64,000 bases of DNA from an uncultured Eubacteriales bacterium (GTDB lineage: Bacteria > Bacillota > Clostridia > Oscillospirales > Acutalibacteraceae), in contig CABUHY010000012.1 of the NCBI GenBank assembly GCA_902491475.1, positions 6,729 to 70,728 on the forward strand, written 5' to 3'. A program made the translations under genes and the position numbers. The notes beneath the pieces were generated by a model, which did not search any database, was not told where the DNA came from, and saw only the letters and a list, made by a program, of their open reading frames with translations. Each line of letters starts with the position of its first letter. Position 1 is the first letter of the stretch. Positions 9,183-16,133 of the stretch are shown here, one piece after another.

Positions 9183-9216
9183 AAAGCATCGGTATCAAAG
9201 TTGATACCGATGCTTT
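9183..9216. terminator. Bidirectional intrinsic terminator between convergent genes
   Basis: A perfect 16-bp stem (9183-9198 with 9201-9216, starting AAAGCATCGG) encloses a 2-base loop. It has A-rich sequence on one side and T-rich on the other, and lies between the stop of the XRE gene and the stop of uppP on the opposite strand. Confidence 0.85.
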
Positions 9217-9232
9217 CGTATATTATGCTCTT

Positions 9233-10078
9233 TTATTTTATCAGCAGTGTTTTTACGGCAAAATAGCCGAGAACAAGCACGCCGAGGACTATTCTGTACC
9301 AGCCGAATACCTTGAAATCGTGCTTCTTGATGTATGCCATAAGGTATTTTATTACAAACCATGAAACCGCAAACGCAACTATCATACCGAGACCGAGATA
9401 TACGACCTCTGCCACGGTGTAGTTAAGACCGTATTTGACAAGTTTCAATGCGCTCGCACCCATCATTACGGGGACTGCGAGGAAAAATGTGTACTCTGCG
9501 GCAACGGTTCTTGAAACGCCTATGAGCAGTGCGCCGACTATCGTAGCGCCCGAACGGGAGGTGCCGGGGAAAATTGCGGCGATAAGCTGGAAAAGACCGA
9601 TAATAAACGCCGTCTTATAGTCGATTGCCGAAATGGAGTTTATCTTCGGAGTAACCGACTTGTTTCTGTTTTCGATAATGATAAACGCAATACCGAAAAC
9701 GATAAGGGCGATTGCGACAACAACATAGTTGTACAGATGCGCCGTGAAGAAATCGTCAAACGGAATTCCGATTATTGCGGCGGGTAAGCAGGAAACAATA
9801 ACATGGAACCACATATTGAAGATGGATTTTTTTATGATTATCTTATGTTCCTTGTAGCCGAACGGCCAGAGCTTATTCCAGAATTGAGCGATTACCGCTA
9901 TAATTGCGCCGAACTGGATGACTACGAAAAACATATCCTTGAACTCGGGTGTGACATCGAGCTTTATGAACTCGTCAATGAGTATCATATGACCCGTACT
10001 GCTTATGGGCAGCCATTCGGTAATTCCCTCAACGATACCGAGGACTATTACCTTTATTATTTCAATAAGCTTTATCAT
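9233..10078 (-). CDS. uppP: Undecaprenyl-diphosphatase UppP/BacA
   Basis: This 281-residue membrane enzyme dephosphorylates undecaprenyl diphosphate so that the lipid carrier can be reused for peptidoglycan synthesis; high levels give bacitracin resistance. Both family signatures are present: GIVEGITEWLPISSTGH near the N-terminus and the PGTSRSGATI motif in the middle, with about eight hydrophobic segments. I choose ATG at 10078 because GGAGG lies 6 bases upstream of it; a longer frame to 10114 would put the ribosome-binding site inside the gene. It is transcribed divergently from the next gene, and each has a clear promoter in the 160-base gap. Confidence 0.95.
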   Translation of the reverse strand: MIKLIEIIKVIVLGIVEGITEWLPISSTGHMILIDEFIKLDVTPEFKDMFFVVIQFGAIIAVIAQFWNKLWPFGYKEHKIIIKKSIFNMWFHVIVSCLPAAIIGIPFDDFFTAHLYNYVVVAIALIVFGIAFIIIENRNKSVTPKINSISAIDYKTAFIIGLFQLIAAIFPGTSRSGATIVGALLIGVSRTVAAEYTFFLAVPVMMGASALKLVKYGLNYTVAEVVYLGLGMIVAFAVSWFVIKYLMAYIKKHDFKVFGWYRIVLGVLVLGYFAVKTLLIK

Positions 10079-10119
10079 CTGTATCCTCCGATACTTTATT
10101 TGTGTTTTTAACAACCCCT

Positions 10120-10148
10120 ATTATAAGCGCTAATTTTATATTTGTACA
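10120..10148 (-). promoter_or_regulatory. Promoter for uppP
   Basis: On the minus strand TGTACA (10143-10148) and TATAAT (10120-10125) are spaced by 17 bases. The -10 hexamer is perfect and the -35 matches four of six positions. Confidence 0.6.
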
Positions 10149-10173
10149 GATAAAATATTAACTTTTCGTTCAC

Positions 10174-10202
10174 TTGCTTTTTAATATATCAAATAGTATA
10201 AT
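10174..10202 (+). promoter_or_regulatory. Promoter for the anchored protein at 10239
   Basis: TTGCTT at 10174-10179 and TATAAT at 10197-10202 are spaced by 17 bases, diverging from the uppP promoter. Confidence 0.65.
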
Positions 10203-10238
10203 AAACTATCAGAGATATTACCGAAAGGATGATATACA

Positions 10239-11528
10239 TTGGCAGAGAAAACAAAACGCACAAAAGAGGAAAAAGAACAGATAAAAAAATCAATCCGTAC
10301 GGGGCTGCTTGCGGCGATAGCATTGGCTGCGGTGGTTTGCGTTATCGTGTTTTACTTCAAAACGGCGTCGGCGGGCAATGAGCCGTCGGTCGTTAAAGAG
10401 GATGTTAAGGACCTTAAAAGTATAACTCTTTCGGACAAATCGCTTGCAATGCCGTATGTTACAACGGGTATCGATAAAATTGTCTACACTGCGGATTCGG
10501 CGGGTAATATCGTATTTTACGAATTCAACGGAACCGAATATGTCCAGACTGCCGAAACGGGAACCATGGATGTAAATGTTCCTTTGAGCGGTCAGCAAAT
10601 CCCCGTCAAGGTGCATTATGTCGAGAGAGACGGTAAGTTTGCGGGCTTCGGCGTGTTTACTGCGTCAAATTCGACGGATGTTTATATCTATGATTTTATG
10701 CTTGTTAAAATTACAAATCTTCCGTCGGGCTATGAGCAGGACGGTAAGCTGCTTATGCTTGCCAACACCGATATAGAAAATGTATATTCGTTAAATCCCC
10801 TCTGGGAGGAGGCTTATGTCGTTTCAAGGGACGGCTCGTCGGTTTCGAGGTTCTTTATCGAAAACAACCGTACGCTTGATATGAACGGTGCAATGCGTTC
10901 CGATTTCAGTACGGTAACGGACAAGGAGCTTTCAAGCGCAACGGGCAACATTCCGTTTTTCTCCGCAAGGGCATATGATACGCTCGGAGCGGCAACGGAT
11001 ATTTATGTAAAGACCCCCAAGGGAGAGAGCGAAGCGGTCAAGGGTGTGCTTGACACCTATGCAAAGCCCACGGACGACGGCGGATTTATATTTGTTAAGG
11101 AAACAAACGGCGGTTTTGAATTTGTGAAGTATCTCAACGGTACGCAGACCACGGTTTCGGAATTCTTCTCGCAGTACGGCGAGGAATATATCAGAAGCGG
11201 AGACTATGTTCTCTGCAAGGAGGACGGAAGAATTTACACCACATATGACGACACGGTTATCGAGCTTCCCGACTTCAAAATGAACCCGTCGCAGTTTACA
11301 ATCACTTCCGACGGCAAGTATATCGTGCTTGCGGGTACGGTTACAAACGCAACGGATTATCAGATTTATATTTACAATACACAGACGAAAAAGGCAAAGA
11401 CCTTTGCGGACTCGGATTTCTCTGTTCATTACAGCCTGTTCTGCCCGACAAACGAGACGGTTTGCTTCTATACGCAGAGTGCAAACGGCTATGATGAGAA
11501 GATTATAAATCTTGCAAAGATTGCCTGA
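10239..11528 (+). CDS. Membrane-anchored extracellular protein of unknown function
   Basis: The 429-residue product starts at TTG 10239 with GAAAGGA about 9 bases upstream. A charged cytoplasmic tail (KRTKEEKEQIKKS) is followed by one membrane segment (about 23-41). The remaining roughly 385 residues are predicted outside the cell and rich in short beta strands with aromatic-Asp-Gly turns (for example DGKYIVLAG near the C-terminus), reminiscent of a beta-propeller of the TolB/WD40 kind. I cannot assign it to a named family. It lies 8 bases upstream of a HAD phosphatase gene and is probably co-transcribed with it and rarA. Confidence 0.75.
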   Translation: MAEKTKRTKEEKEQIKKSIRTGLLAAIALAAVVCVIVFYFKTASAGNEPSVVKEDVKDLKSITLSDKSLAMPYVTTGIDKIVYTADSAGNIVFYEFNGTEYVQTAETGTMDVNVPLSGQQIPVKVHYVERDGKFAGFGVFTASNSTDVYIYDFMLVKITNLPSGYEQDGKLLMLANTDIENVYSLNPLWEEAYVVSRDGSSVSRFFIENNRTLDMNGAMRSDFSTVTDKELSSATGNIPFFSARAYDTLGAATDIYVKTPKGESEAVKGVLDTYAKPTDDGGFIFVKETNGGFEFVKYLNGTQTTVSEFFSQYGEEYIRSGDYVLCKEDGRIYTTYDDTVIELPDFKMNPSQFTITSDGKYIVLAGTVTNATDYQIYIYNTQTKKAKTFADSDFSVHYSLFCPTNETVCFYTQSANGYDEKIINLAKIA

Positions 11529-11536
11529 GGTGAAAG

Positions 11537-12196
11537 ATGGAAAACAGTTTTGATACGGTGCTTTTCGACTTTGACGGAACGCTTGTCGATTCGTCGGAGG
11601 GTATATTCAACAGTTTGATTTATGCTTTCCGTGCAGACGGCAAGGAGGCACCTGACAGGAAAGTGCTCAGGAAATTTATCGGTCCGCCGATATACGAGAG
11701 CTTTAAGACTCTTTTCGGCTATGAGGACGATAAAATAGATTTTATGATTAAAAAGTACCGTGAGCGGTACAGTACAGAAGGTTATCTTGAAGCGAAATTT
11801 TATGACGGCATACCCGAGTTGCTCAAAGAGCTTCATGAAAAGGGAATAAAGGTTGCCACGGCTTCCTCAAAGCCCACGGCGTTTATCACTAAAATGCTTG
11901 AAGTAAACGGACTTTCGGAGTATATAGATTATATCGGCGGCACGCTCTTTGACAACAAGGAGTCGGGGAAGACGGGGATAATCAACAACGCTCTGCAACA
12001 GCTCGGCTGTACCGATAAATCAAAGGCTTTGATGGTCGGAGACAGAAAATTCGACATTGACGGCGCAAAGGGCGCAGGTATAAAGACCGTTGCGGTGCTT
12101 TACGGCTTCGGTTCGAGAGAGGAATTTTCGGAACACGGGGCGAAATATATAGCGGAAAATGTTTCGGATGTACGCAGAATAATTTTCGGAGAATAA
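11537..12196 (+). CDS. HAD-superfamily phosphatase, Gph/PGP-like
   Basis: This 219-residue protein is a subclass I haloacid dehalogenase-like hydrolase resembling phosphoglycolate phosphatase and pyrophosphatase PpaX. Motif I is LFDFDGTLVDS with nucleophile D11 and acid/base D13; motif III/IV appears as GDRKFDIDGAKGAG. A helical cap lies between them. The preferred substrate is not predictable from sequence. It sits between the anchored protein (8 bases) and rarA (3 bases), so the three form a likely operon. Confidence 0.85.
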   Translation: MENSFDTVLFDFDGTLVDSSEGIFNSLIYAFRADGKEAPDRKVLRKFIGPPIYESFKTLFGYEDDKIDFMIKKYRERYSTEGYLEAKFYDGIPELLKELHEKGIKVATASSKPTAFITKMLEVNGLSEYIDYIGGTLFDNKESGKTGIINNALQQLGCTDKSKALMVGDRKFDIDGAKGAGIKTVAVLYGFGSREEFSEHGAKYIAENVSDVRRIIFGE

Positions 12197-12199
12197 AAT

Positions 12200-13477
12200 A
12201 TGTCATCACCTTTAGCAGACAGAATAAGACCCGAGACAATAGAAGAAATGGTAGGACAAAGGCATCTCCTTGCAGAGGGTATGCCTTTGAGAAATATTAT
12301 CGAGTCGGGTTCGTTGCCGAATATGATATTTTACGGCCCGTCGGGTACGGGCAAGACTACTCTTGCAAGAATAATCGCAAAAAAGACCAACAAAAAGCTT
12401 CACAAGCTCAACGGAACAAATGCGTCCATCGCGGATATAAAGGAAATTGTTGCGGAGCTTGATACGCTTGCCGCACCGAACGGGATTTTGCTCTATCTTG
12501 ACGAGATACAGTATTTCAACAAAAAACAGCAGCAGTCTTTGCTTGAATATATCGAGAGCGGAGCGATAACGCTGATTGCTTCGACAACGGAAAACCCGTA
12601 TTTTTATGTCTATTCGGCGGTGCTCAGCCGTTCAACGGTTTTTGAGTTTAAGTCGGTGACGGCAGATGAGGTTGTCCCTGCGGTAAAGAGAGGCTTTGAT
12701 TATCTGTCCTCGGAGAGCGGAATTAAGGCAAGGCTCGGCGACGGCGTTTGCGAGCATATTGCTTCGGCGTGCGGCGGAGATGTCAGAAAGTCGCTTAACT
12801 TTGTCGAGCTTTCGTATCTGTCGGCAAATGTAAAGGACGGGGAAAAGGATATTACGCTTGAAACGGTCGAAGCGCTCACGCAGAAAAATTCGTTCAGATA
12901 TGACAAGGACGGAGACGAGCACTATGATGTAATTTCGGCTTATCAGAAGTCAATGCGCGGTTCGGATGTGAATGCGGCGCTGCATTATCTTGCAAGGCTT
13001 CTCACGGCAGGGGATCTGGCGTCGGCGACAAGGCGGCTTATGGTCTGTGCGTGTGAGGATGTCGGACTTGCGTATCCGCAGATAATTCCGATTGTTAAGG
13101 CGGCGGTTGATATAGCCTTGCAGGTGGGTTTGCCCGAGGCGCAGATACCCCTTGCGGACGCAGTTATACTTGTGTGCAATTCGCCGAAGTCAAATTCGGG
13201 CGAAGCGGCAATAAATGCGGCTATGGCGGATGTGCAAAACGGCAATTTCGGCAGAATACCCCGTCAGCTTCAGAATATGCACTATGACGGCGAGGACAAT
13301 AAAAACAAGGGTCAGTTTTATCTGTATCCTCACGATTATCCGAACCATTATGTCGAGCAGCAGTATTTGCCCGATGTGATAAAGAACGCGCAATATTATG
13401 TGCCGGGCGAGAACAAAAACGAGCAGGCGGCAAAGGAATATTGGAACGCAGTTAAGGGCAAAAATAAAAATAAATGA
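12200..13477 (+). CDS. rarA: Replication-associated recombination protein RarA (MgsA)
   Basis: RarA is an AAA+ ATPase that acts at stalled replication forks and binds single-strand DNA ends. The 425-residue protein begins SPLADRIRPETIEEMVGQRH, typical for the family. It has Walker A GPSGTGKT at residues 46-53, a Walker B in LLYLDEIQYFN and the conserved C-terminal domain ending HYVEQQYLPD. The start codon follows the HAD gene by 3 bases with GGAG upstream. No terminator hairpin is visible after it; a tRNA promoter follows directly. Confidence 0.93.
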   Translation: MSSPLADRIRPETIEEMVGQRHLLAEGMPLRNIIESGSLPNMIFYGPSGTGKTTLARIIAKKTNKKLHKLNGTNASIADIKEIVAELDTLAAPNGILLYLDEIQYFNKKQQQSLLEYIESGAITLIASTTENPYFYVYSAVLSRSTVFEFKSVTADEVVPAVKRGFDYLSSESGIKARLGDGVCEHIASACGGDVRKSLNFVELSYLSANVKDGEKDITLETVEALTQKNSFRYDKDGDEHYDVISAYQKSMRGSDVNAALHYLARLLTAGDLASATRRLMVCACEDVGLAYPQIIPIVKAAVDIALQVGLPEAQIPLADAVILVCNSPKSNSGEAAINAAMADVQNGNFGRIPRQLQNMHYDGEDNKNKGQFYLYPHDYPNHYVEQQYLPDVIKNAQYYVPGENKNEQAAKEYWNAVKGKNKNK

Positions 13478-13485
13478 GATTTTAA

Positions 13486-13514
13486 TTGACAAAAGGCGCA
13501 GAATATGGTAACAT
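13486..13514 (+). promoter_or_regulatory. Promoter of tRNA-Ser(UGA)
   Basis: TTGACA at 13486-13491 and TAACAT at 13509-13514 are spaced by 17 bases, 15 bases before the tRNA 5' end. Confidence 0.75.
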
Positions 13515-13528
13515 TATCTACGCTCTAC

Positions 13529-13617
13529 GGAGAGATACCGAAGTGGTTATAACGGAACGGTCTTGAAAACCGTCGTACGGCGACGTACCGTGGGTTCGAA
13601 TCCCACTCTCTCCGCCA
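13529..13617 (+). tRNA. tRNA-Ser (anticodon UGA)
   Basis: The acceptor stem GGAGAGA (13529-13535) pairs with TCTCTCC (13607-13613), followed by discriminator G and an encoded CCA (13615-13617). The anticodon TGA is at 13564-13566. A long variable arm (GTACGGCGACGTAC) marks it as a class II serine tRNA, and the T-loop reads GGTTCGAATCC. Confidence 0.96.
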
Positions 13618-13628
13618 TAAAGACAGAT

Positions 13629-13657
13629 GCTATACGGATTTCCGTATAGCGTTTGTT
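13629..13657 (+). terminator. Probable terminator between the two tRNA-Ser genes
   Basis: GCTATACGGA (13629-13638) pairs with TCCGTATAGC (13641-13650) around a 2-base loop and is followed by a weak T-rich tail. Confidence 0.6.
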
Positions 13658-13688
13658 CAAAATGAATAACTTATAAAATAAGTTACCT

Positions 13689-13779
13689 GCGGAAGTACTC
13701 AAGTTGGTGACGAGGCGCCCCTGCTAAGGGCGTAGGTCGGGAAACCGGCGCGAGAGTTCGAGTCTCTCCTTCCGCGCCA
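13689..13779 (+). tRNA. tRNA-Ser (anticodon GCU)
   Basis: GCGGAAG (13689-13695) pairs with CTTCCGC (13769-13775), followed by discriminator G and encoded CCA (13777-13779). The anticodon stem CGCCC/GGGCG encloses a loop with anticodon GCT at 13723-13725. A long variable arm is present. It decodes AGU/AGC serine codons. Confidence 0.96.
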
Positions 13780-13820
13780 GAAAAGGTATCAAGGATTTTT
13801 CCTTGATGCCTTTTCTTTGT
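13780..13820 (+). terminator. Intrinsic terminator after tRNA-Ser(GCU)
   Basis: AAAAGGTATCAAGGA pairs with TCCTTGATGCCTTTT (one G-T wobble) around a T-rich loop, directly after the tRNA 3' end, with further T residues after the stem. Confidence 0.85.
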
Positions 13821-13838
13821 GTACAGTGAAATAAAAGG

Positions 13839-13853
13839 GAGAGACTCGAACTC
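13839..13853 (-). other. Inverted copy of the tRNA-Ser(GCU) T-arm
   Basis: GAGAGACTCGAACTC at 13839-13853 is the exact reverse complement of 15 bases of the T-arm of the tRNA just upstream (about 13753-13767). It may be a tRNA fragment left by an integrated element or a rearrangement. It is too short to be a tRNA gene. Confidence 0.5.
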
Positions 13854-13855
13854 AT

Positions 13856-14210
13856 TGTCCATCTTTTTGCGAAGCAAAAAGGGACAGCGCACTGTGCGCA
13901 AAGTAATAGGTAATAGTGAAGAGTGAAGAGGTGTGGGTGCTTCGCACGGCGTCGTCGTTTGCTCCGTATCGTTCGCAACAGCCTTTGGCTATTTCTCACT
14001 CGCTACGCAACTCCTCCTTTTCCGCAAAAATCACGCTCGGCTCGCCTGCTCGGTTGTAAACGCCCTCCCGACGGCTCGCTGTCGCTACCGACTTTTGCGG
14101 ATTTACGGCGGGAGCAAGCCCCCGCCCTACCGTATCGGCAATGCACAACCCGTTGGAGAGACTGTGTTGCACAGTGCAATAAGATAAAAGCTGTGTAAGG
14201 ACACAGTAAA
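13856..14210. repeat. Dispersed repeat cluster, full copy of the 225-bp element
   Basis: No credible gene lies between 13780 and 14236. The core at about 13906-14130 is nearly identical to 40350-40576, including an apparently identical stretch of roughly 160 bases after CGTATCGTTCGCAACAGCC. It contains the hairpins TGCTTCGCA and AGCCTTTGGCT, and ends with the palindromic unit whose core is GGGAGCAAGCCCCCG. It is flanked by other hairpins: TGTCC/CTTTTTGC pairing with GCAAAAAG/GGACA (13856-13886), GCGCACTGTGCGC (about 13887-13899), ACTGTGTTGCACAGT and CTGTGTAAGGACACAG (about 14160-14210). Confidence 0.8.
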
Positions 14211-14235
14211 CAAGTCGTTCCGTTAAACATTAAAC

Positions 14236-14574
14236 CTATTTATCCGAGCTCAAATAAACGATTACGGGGATTTCCAAGCGTTTGCAATTATCGATAACAA
14301 ATTTTGTTCCGCGAGATTTTCCGTCCCAAAAAGCGATAACAAAATCCGCTTTTGTTATTATTAAAATGTTACGCTTTAACGGTGCTGAGCGTCCGTATTT
14401 TTCATATTCGGGCAGAATTTCAGTAAGTTTTATCCTGTGGTTAATTGCATAATTGCGTGCGCAAGAGTCGATTCCCCGTGCGCCGCCGGAAATTATTTCA
14501 GTGACATTCCGAGGCAGATATTTACCTAAATCATCCACATAGAGATTTCTTGAGCCGACTATTGCAACTTTCAT
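14236..14574 (-). CDS. Small SLOG-domain (DprA/YspA-like) nucleotide-binding protein
   Basis: This 112-residue protein is a stand-alone Rossmann-like SLOG domain, the fold shared by DprA, LOG and YpsA/YspA proteins that bind nucleotides or related ligands. It begins MKVAIVGSRNL, has SGGARGIDSCARNYA (the glycine-rich phosphate loop) and a later KADFVIAFWDGKSRGT motif. AGGAGG is 7 bases upstream of the ATG. It is divergent from a ribbon-helix-helix gene with palindromes between them. SLOG proteins often occur in defence, stress or mobile-element settings; this one's ligand and role are unknown. Confidence 0.75.
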   Translation of the reverse strand: MKVAIVGSRNLYVDDLGKYLPRNVTEIISGGARGIDSCARNYAINHRIKLTEILPEYEKYGRSAPLKRNILIITKADFVIAFWDGKSRGTKFVIDNCKRLEIPVIVYLSSDK

Positions 14575-14597
14575 AGCTTCCCTCCTACAAAAAGTGA

Positions 14598-14663
14598 ATA
14601 TACAGTATATCTATTTACGACATTATAGCACATAATGAATATAAAATAAACATACAATATGTT
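14598..14663. promoter_or_regulatory. Palindromic candidate operators in the SLOG/RHH divergent region
   Basis: Two short palindromes lie in the 106-base divergent gap: ATATACAGTATAT at 14598-14610 and AACATACAATATGTT at 14649-14663. TATAAA at 14640-14645 may be a -10 box for the rightward gene. Their position suggests binding sites, perhaps for the ribbon-helix-helix protein itself. Confidence 0.45.
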
Positions 14664-14680
14664 CATAAAGAGGCGATTGT

Positions 14681-14896
14681 ATGGCAATAAAAAGCGTATC
14701 AATAAGAATTGAAGAGGAAATGCTTGATAAACTCGGATTTGTTGCGGATTATGAGGGGCGTTCCGTGAACAGCCACATTCTTGTACTTATAAGAGACAGC
14801 ATAAGGGCATTTGAGGAAGAACACGGTCCCATAACAGGCACCATTAACCCCGATGTAAATGTCAAGCCTACAAGAAAAATCAGAGTGGATAAATAA
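14681..14896 (+). CDS. Arc-type ribbon-helix-helix DNA-binding protein
   Basis: The 71-residue protein starts MAIKSVSIRIEEEMLDKL, followed by a helix-turn-helix-like segment (ADYEGRSVNSHILVLIRDSI). This is the beta-strand plus two helices of Arc/MetJ repressors. The C-terminal 20 residues are basic and proline-containing. Such proteins act as dimers and repress their own promoters or serve as antitoxins. No toxin-like partner overlaps it; the nearest gene is the divergent SLOG protein. It has no clear terminator before the mntP promoter. Confidence 0.75.
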   Translation: MAIKSVSIRIEEEMLDKLGFVADYEGRSVNSHILVLIRDSIRAFEEEHGPITGTINPDVNVKPTRKIRVDK

Positions 14897-14959
14897 ATTG
14901 AGTGAATGTTTCATATCATCAATGCCTTTGCACAAAAATCCGCTTTGTAAAAACAGTTG

Positions 14960-14988
14960 TTGACAAATGCGATTGGGCGTAGTATTAT
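14960..14988 (+). promoter_or_regulatory. Promoter of the mntP riboswitch transcript
   Basis: TTGACA at 14960-14965 and TATTAT at 14983-14988 are spaced by 17 bases; an overlapping TATAAT at 14986-14991 gives a wider alternative. Transcription would begin just before the riboswitch. Confidence 0.7.
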
Positions 14989-15004
14989 AATCAAAATACA
15001 TTTC

Positions 15005-15113
15005 CTGTGAGGGAGTAGCAAGCGCAGATATGCTGCGTAGCAAGTCAACATACTGATCTTTTGATCTGGCTTGTTTCAAATTGCGAGACTCATGTATAAC
15101 CGCGCGCTGTACC
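15005..15113 (+). ncRNA. yybP-ykoY manganese riboswitch
   Basis: The segment begins with the class-specific GGGAGTAGCAAGCGC and ends with ATAACCGCGCGCTGTACC. These two conserved internal loops create the Mn2+ site of the yybP-ykoY family. It lies in the 5' leader of a predicted manganese exporter, the most common context for the class, and is followed by a terminator-like hairpin. Mn2+ binding is expected to favour readthrough, switching export on when manganese is high. Confidence 0.93.
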
Positions 15114-15140
15114 TGTAGTCTTGTTTATTTTTGCTTCTTT

Positions 15141-15188
15141 GACCTATGTACGGCTTTTGCGGCTGTGCATGGGTCATTTTTATTTTTT
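15141..15188 (+). terminator. Riboswitch-controlled terminator before mntP
   Basis: GACCTATGTACGGC pairs, with G-T wobbles, with GGCTGTGCATGGGTC around a TTTTGC-type loop (15141-15175) and is followed by an almost pure T-run to 15188. It ends one base before the mntP ribosome-binding site, as expected for an expression platform. Confidence 0.8.
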
Positions 15189-15201
15189 GGAGGAATGAAA
15201 A

Positions 15202-15789
15202 ATGGATTGGGGCTTTATGTTCTTCTTTAACAGCGTGTTGCTCGGAGTCGGACTTGCAATGGATGCGTTTTCCGTCTCTATGGCGAACGGACTCAACGAA
15301 CCTAAGATGAGCAAGGGTAAAATGTGCGGTATCGCGGGAGTTTTCGCTGCGTTTCAGGCAATTATGCCGATGACGGGTTGGATATGCGTTCACACGATAG
15401 TTCGGTATTTTACTAAATTTGAAAGGTTTATTCCGTGGATAGCGCTTGTGCTTCTGCTTTATATCGGAGGCAAAATGCTCGTCGAGGGTATACGCAACAA
15501 AGGCGAGGTTGTCGAAAAGCCCGGGCTCGGCTTCGGCGCACTGCTCGTTCAAGGGGTTGCAACCTCTATCGACGCATTAAGCGTCGGCTTTACCATTGCC
15601 GAGTACGGTTGGGTTATGGCGCTGACTGCCTCGCTTATCATTGCCGCAGTCACATTTGTTATATGTATGTTCGGTCTTGCCATCGGCAAAAAGTTCGGTA
15701 CAAAGCTGTCTAACAAGGCAGATATTTTGGGCGGCGTTATCCTTATCGCCATCGGTCTTGAGATATTCCTTACGGGAATTTTCGGATGA
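15202..15789 (+). CDS. mntP: Manganese efflux pump MntP
   Basis: This 195-residue, six-segment membrane protein exports Mn2+. Both internally duplicated family motifs are present: GLAMDAFSVSMANG with D21, and ATSIDALSVGFT at about residues 115-126. The acidic residues in these motifs are needed for transport in characterised MntP. GGAGG lies 8 bases before ATG 15202. Upstream is a manganese riboswitch with its own promoter, which fixes both function and regulation with high confidence. No terminator was recognised after it; a repeat region follows. Confidence 0.95.
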   Translation: MDWGFMFFFNSVLLGVGLAMDAFSVSMANGLNEPKMSKGKMCGIAGVFAAFQAIMPMTGWICVHTIVRYFTKFERFIPWIALVLLLYIGGKMLVEGIRNKGEVVEKPGLGFGALLVQGVATSIDALSVGFTIAEYGWVMALTASLIIAAVTFVICMFGLAIGKKFGTKLSNKADILGGVILIAIGLEIFLTGIFG

Positions 15790-15807
15790 TTTCATATTCA
15801 TTTAGAT

Positions 15808-15935
15808 AGTAGGGCGGGGGACGAGCCCTTGCGGGCGAGATAAGAGTGAATAGTGAAGAGTGAATAGTGAAGAGGTGTGGGTGCTTCGCACGGCGTCGTC
15901 GTTTGCTTCGTATCGTTCGCAACAGCCTTCGGCTG
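15808..15935. repeat. Partial copy of the dispersed repeat
   Basis: The unit starts with GTAGGGCGGGGGACGAGCCC, then GTGAATAGTGAAGAG direct repeats, then the TGCTTCGCACGGCGTCGTCG...TATCGTTCGCAACAGCC module also seen at 13.9 and 40.4 kb. Here it is interrupted after AACAGCC by a hairpin array instead of continuing into the rest of the 225-bp element. Confidence 0.75.
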
Positions 15936-16016
15936 AAAGCCGAATATCACTGCGAAACAATATAACTCGCCGTAAGGCGAATATAACTGAAAAAGACGAT
16001 TGCAAAAGCAATCGTC
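15930..16016. repeat. Hairpin array, short copy
   Basis: Small palindromes alternate with a conserved spacer. GGCTGAAAGCC is followed by AATATCACT, GCGAAAC, AATATAACT, CGCCGTAAGGCG, AATATAACT and a strong final hairpin (GACGATTGC-AAAA-GCAATCGTC, 15995-16016). The order matches the right half of the larger array at 16134-16338. The stretch 16017-16133 holds no gene or clear structure that I can see. Confidence 0.8.
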
Positions 16017-16133
16017 AAATAAACTTGTATAAAATCATATTTACAGTTTTCTTTAACCAAAACAGGGTGGTAGCGAAACAAAGCCGTTATGATGGGAATA
16101 CAATTTAAGAAGAGTGTGTTTTCATTATTTTTT

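Noticed and set aside
9803..10111. 102-codon plus-strand open frame over the start of uppP
   Set aside because: Antisense to a clear membrane enzyme gene; its acidic Tyr-rich product is the complement of hydrophobic codons.
13923..14198. Overlapping open frames of about 90 codons, repeated at 40372-40729
   Set aside because: Conserved only because the DNA repeat is conserved; both frames stay open equally and show no protein-like features.
15076..15552. 158-codon minus-strand open frame over the mntP leader
   Set aside because: It covers the manganese riboswitch and the beginning of mntP in antisense.
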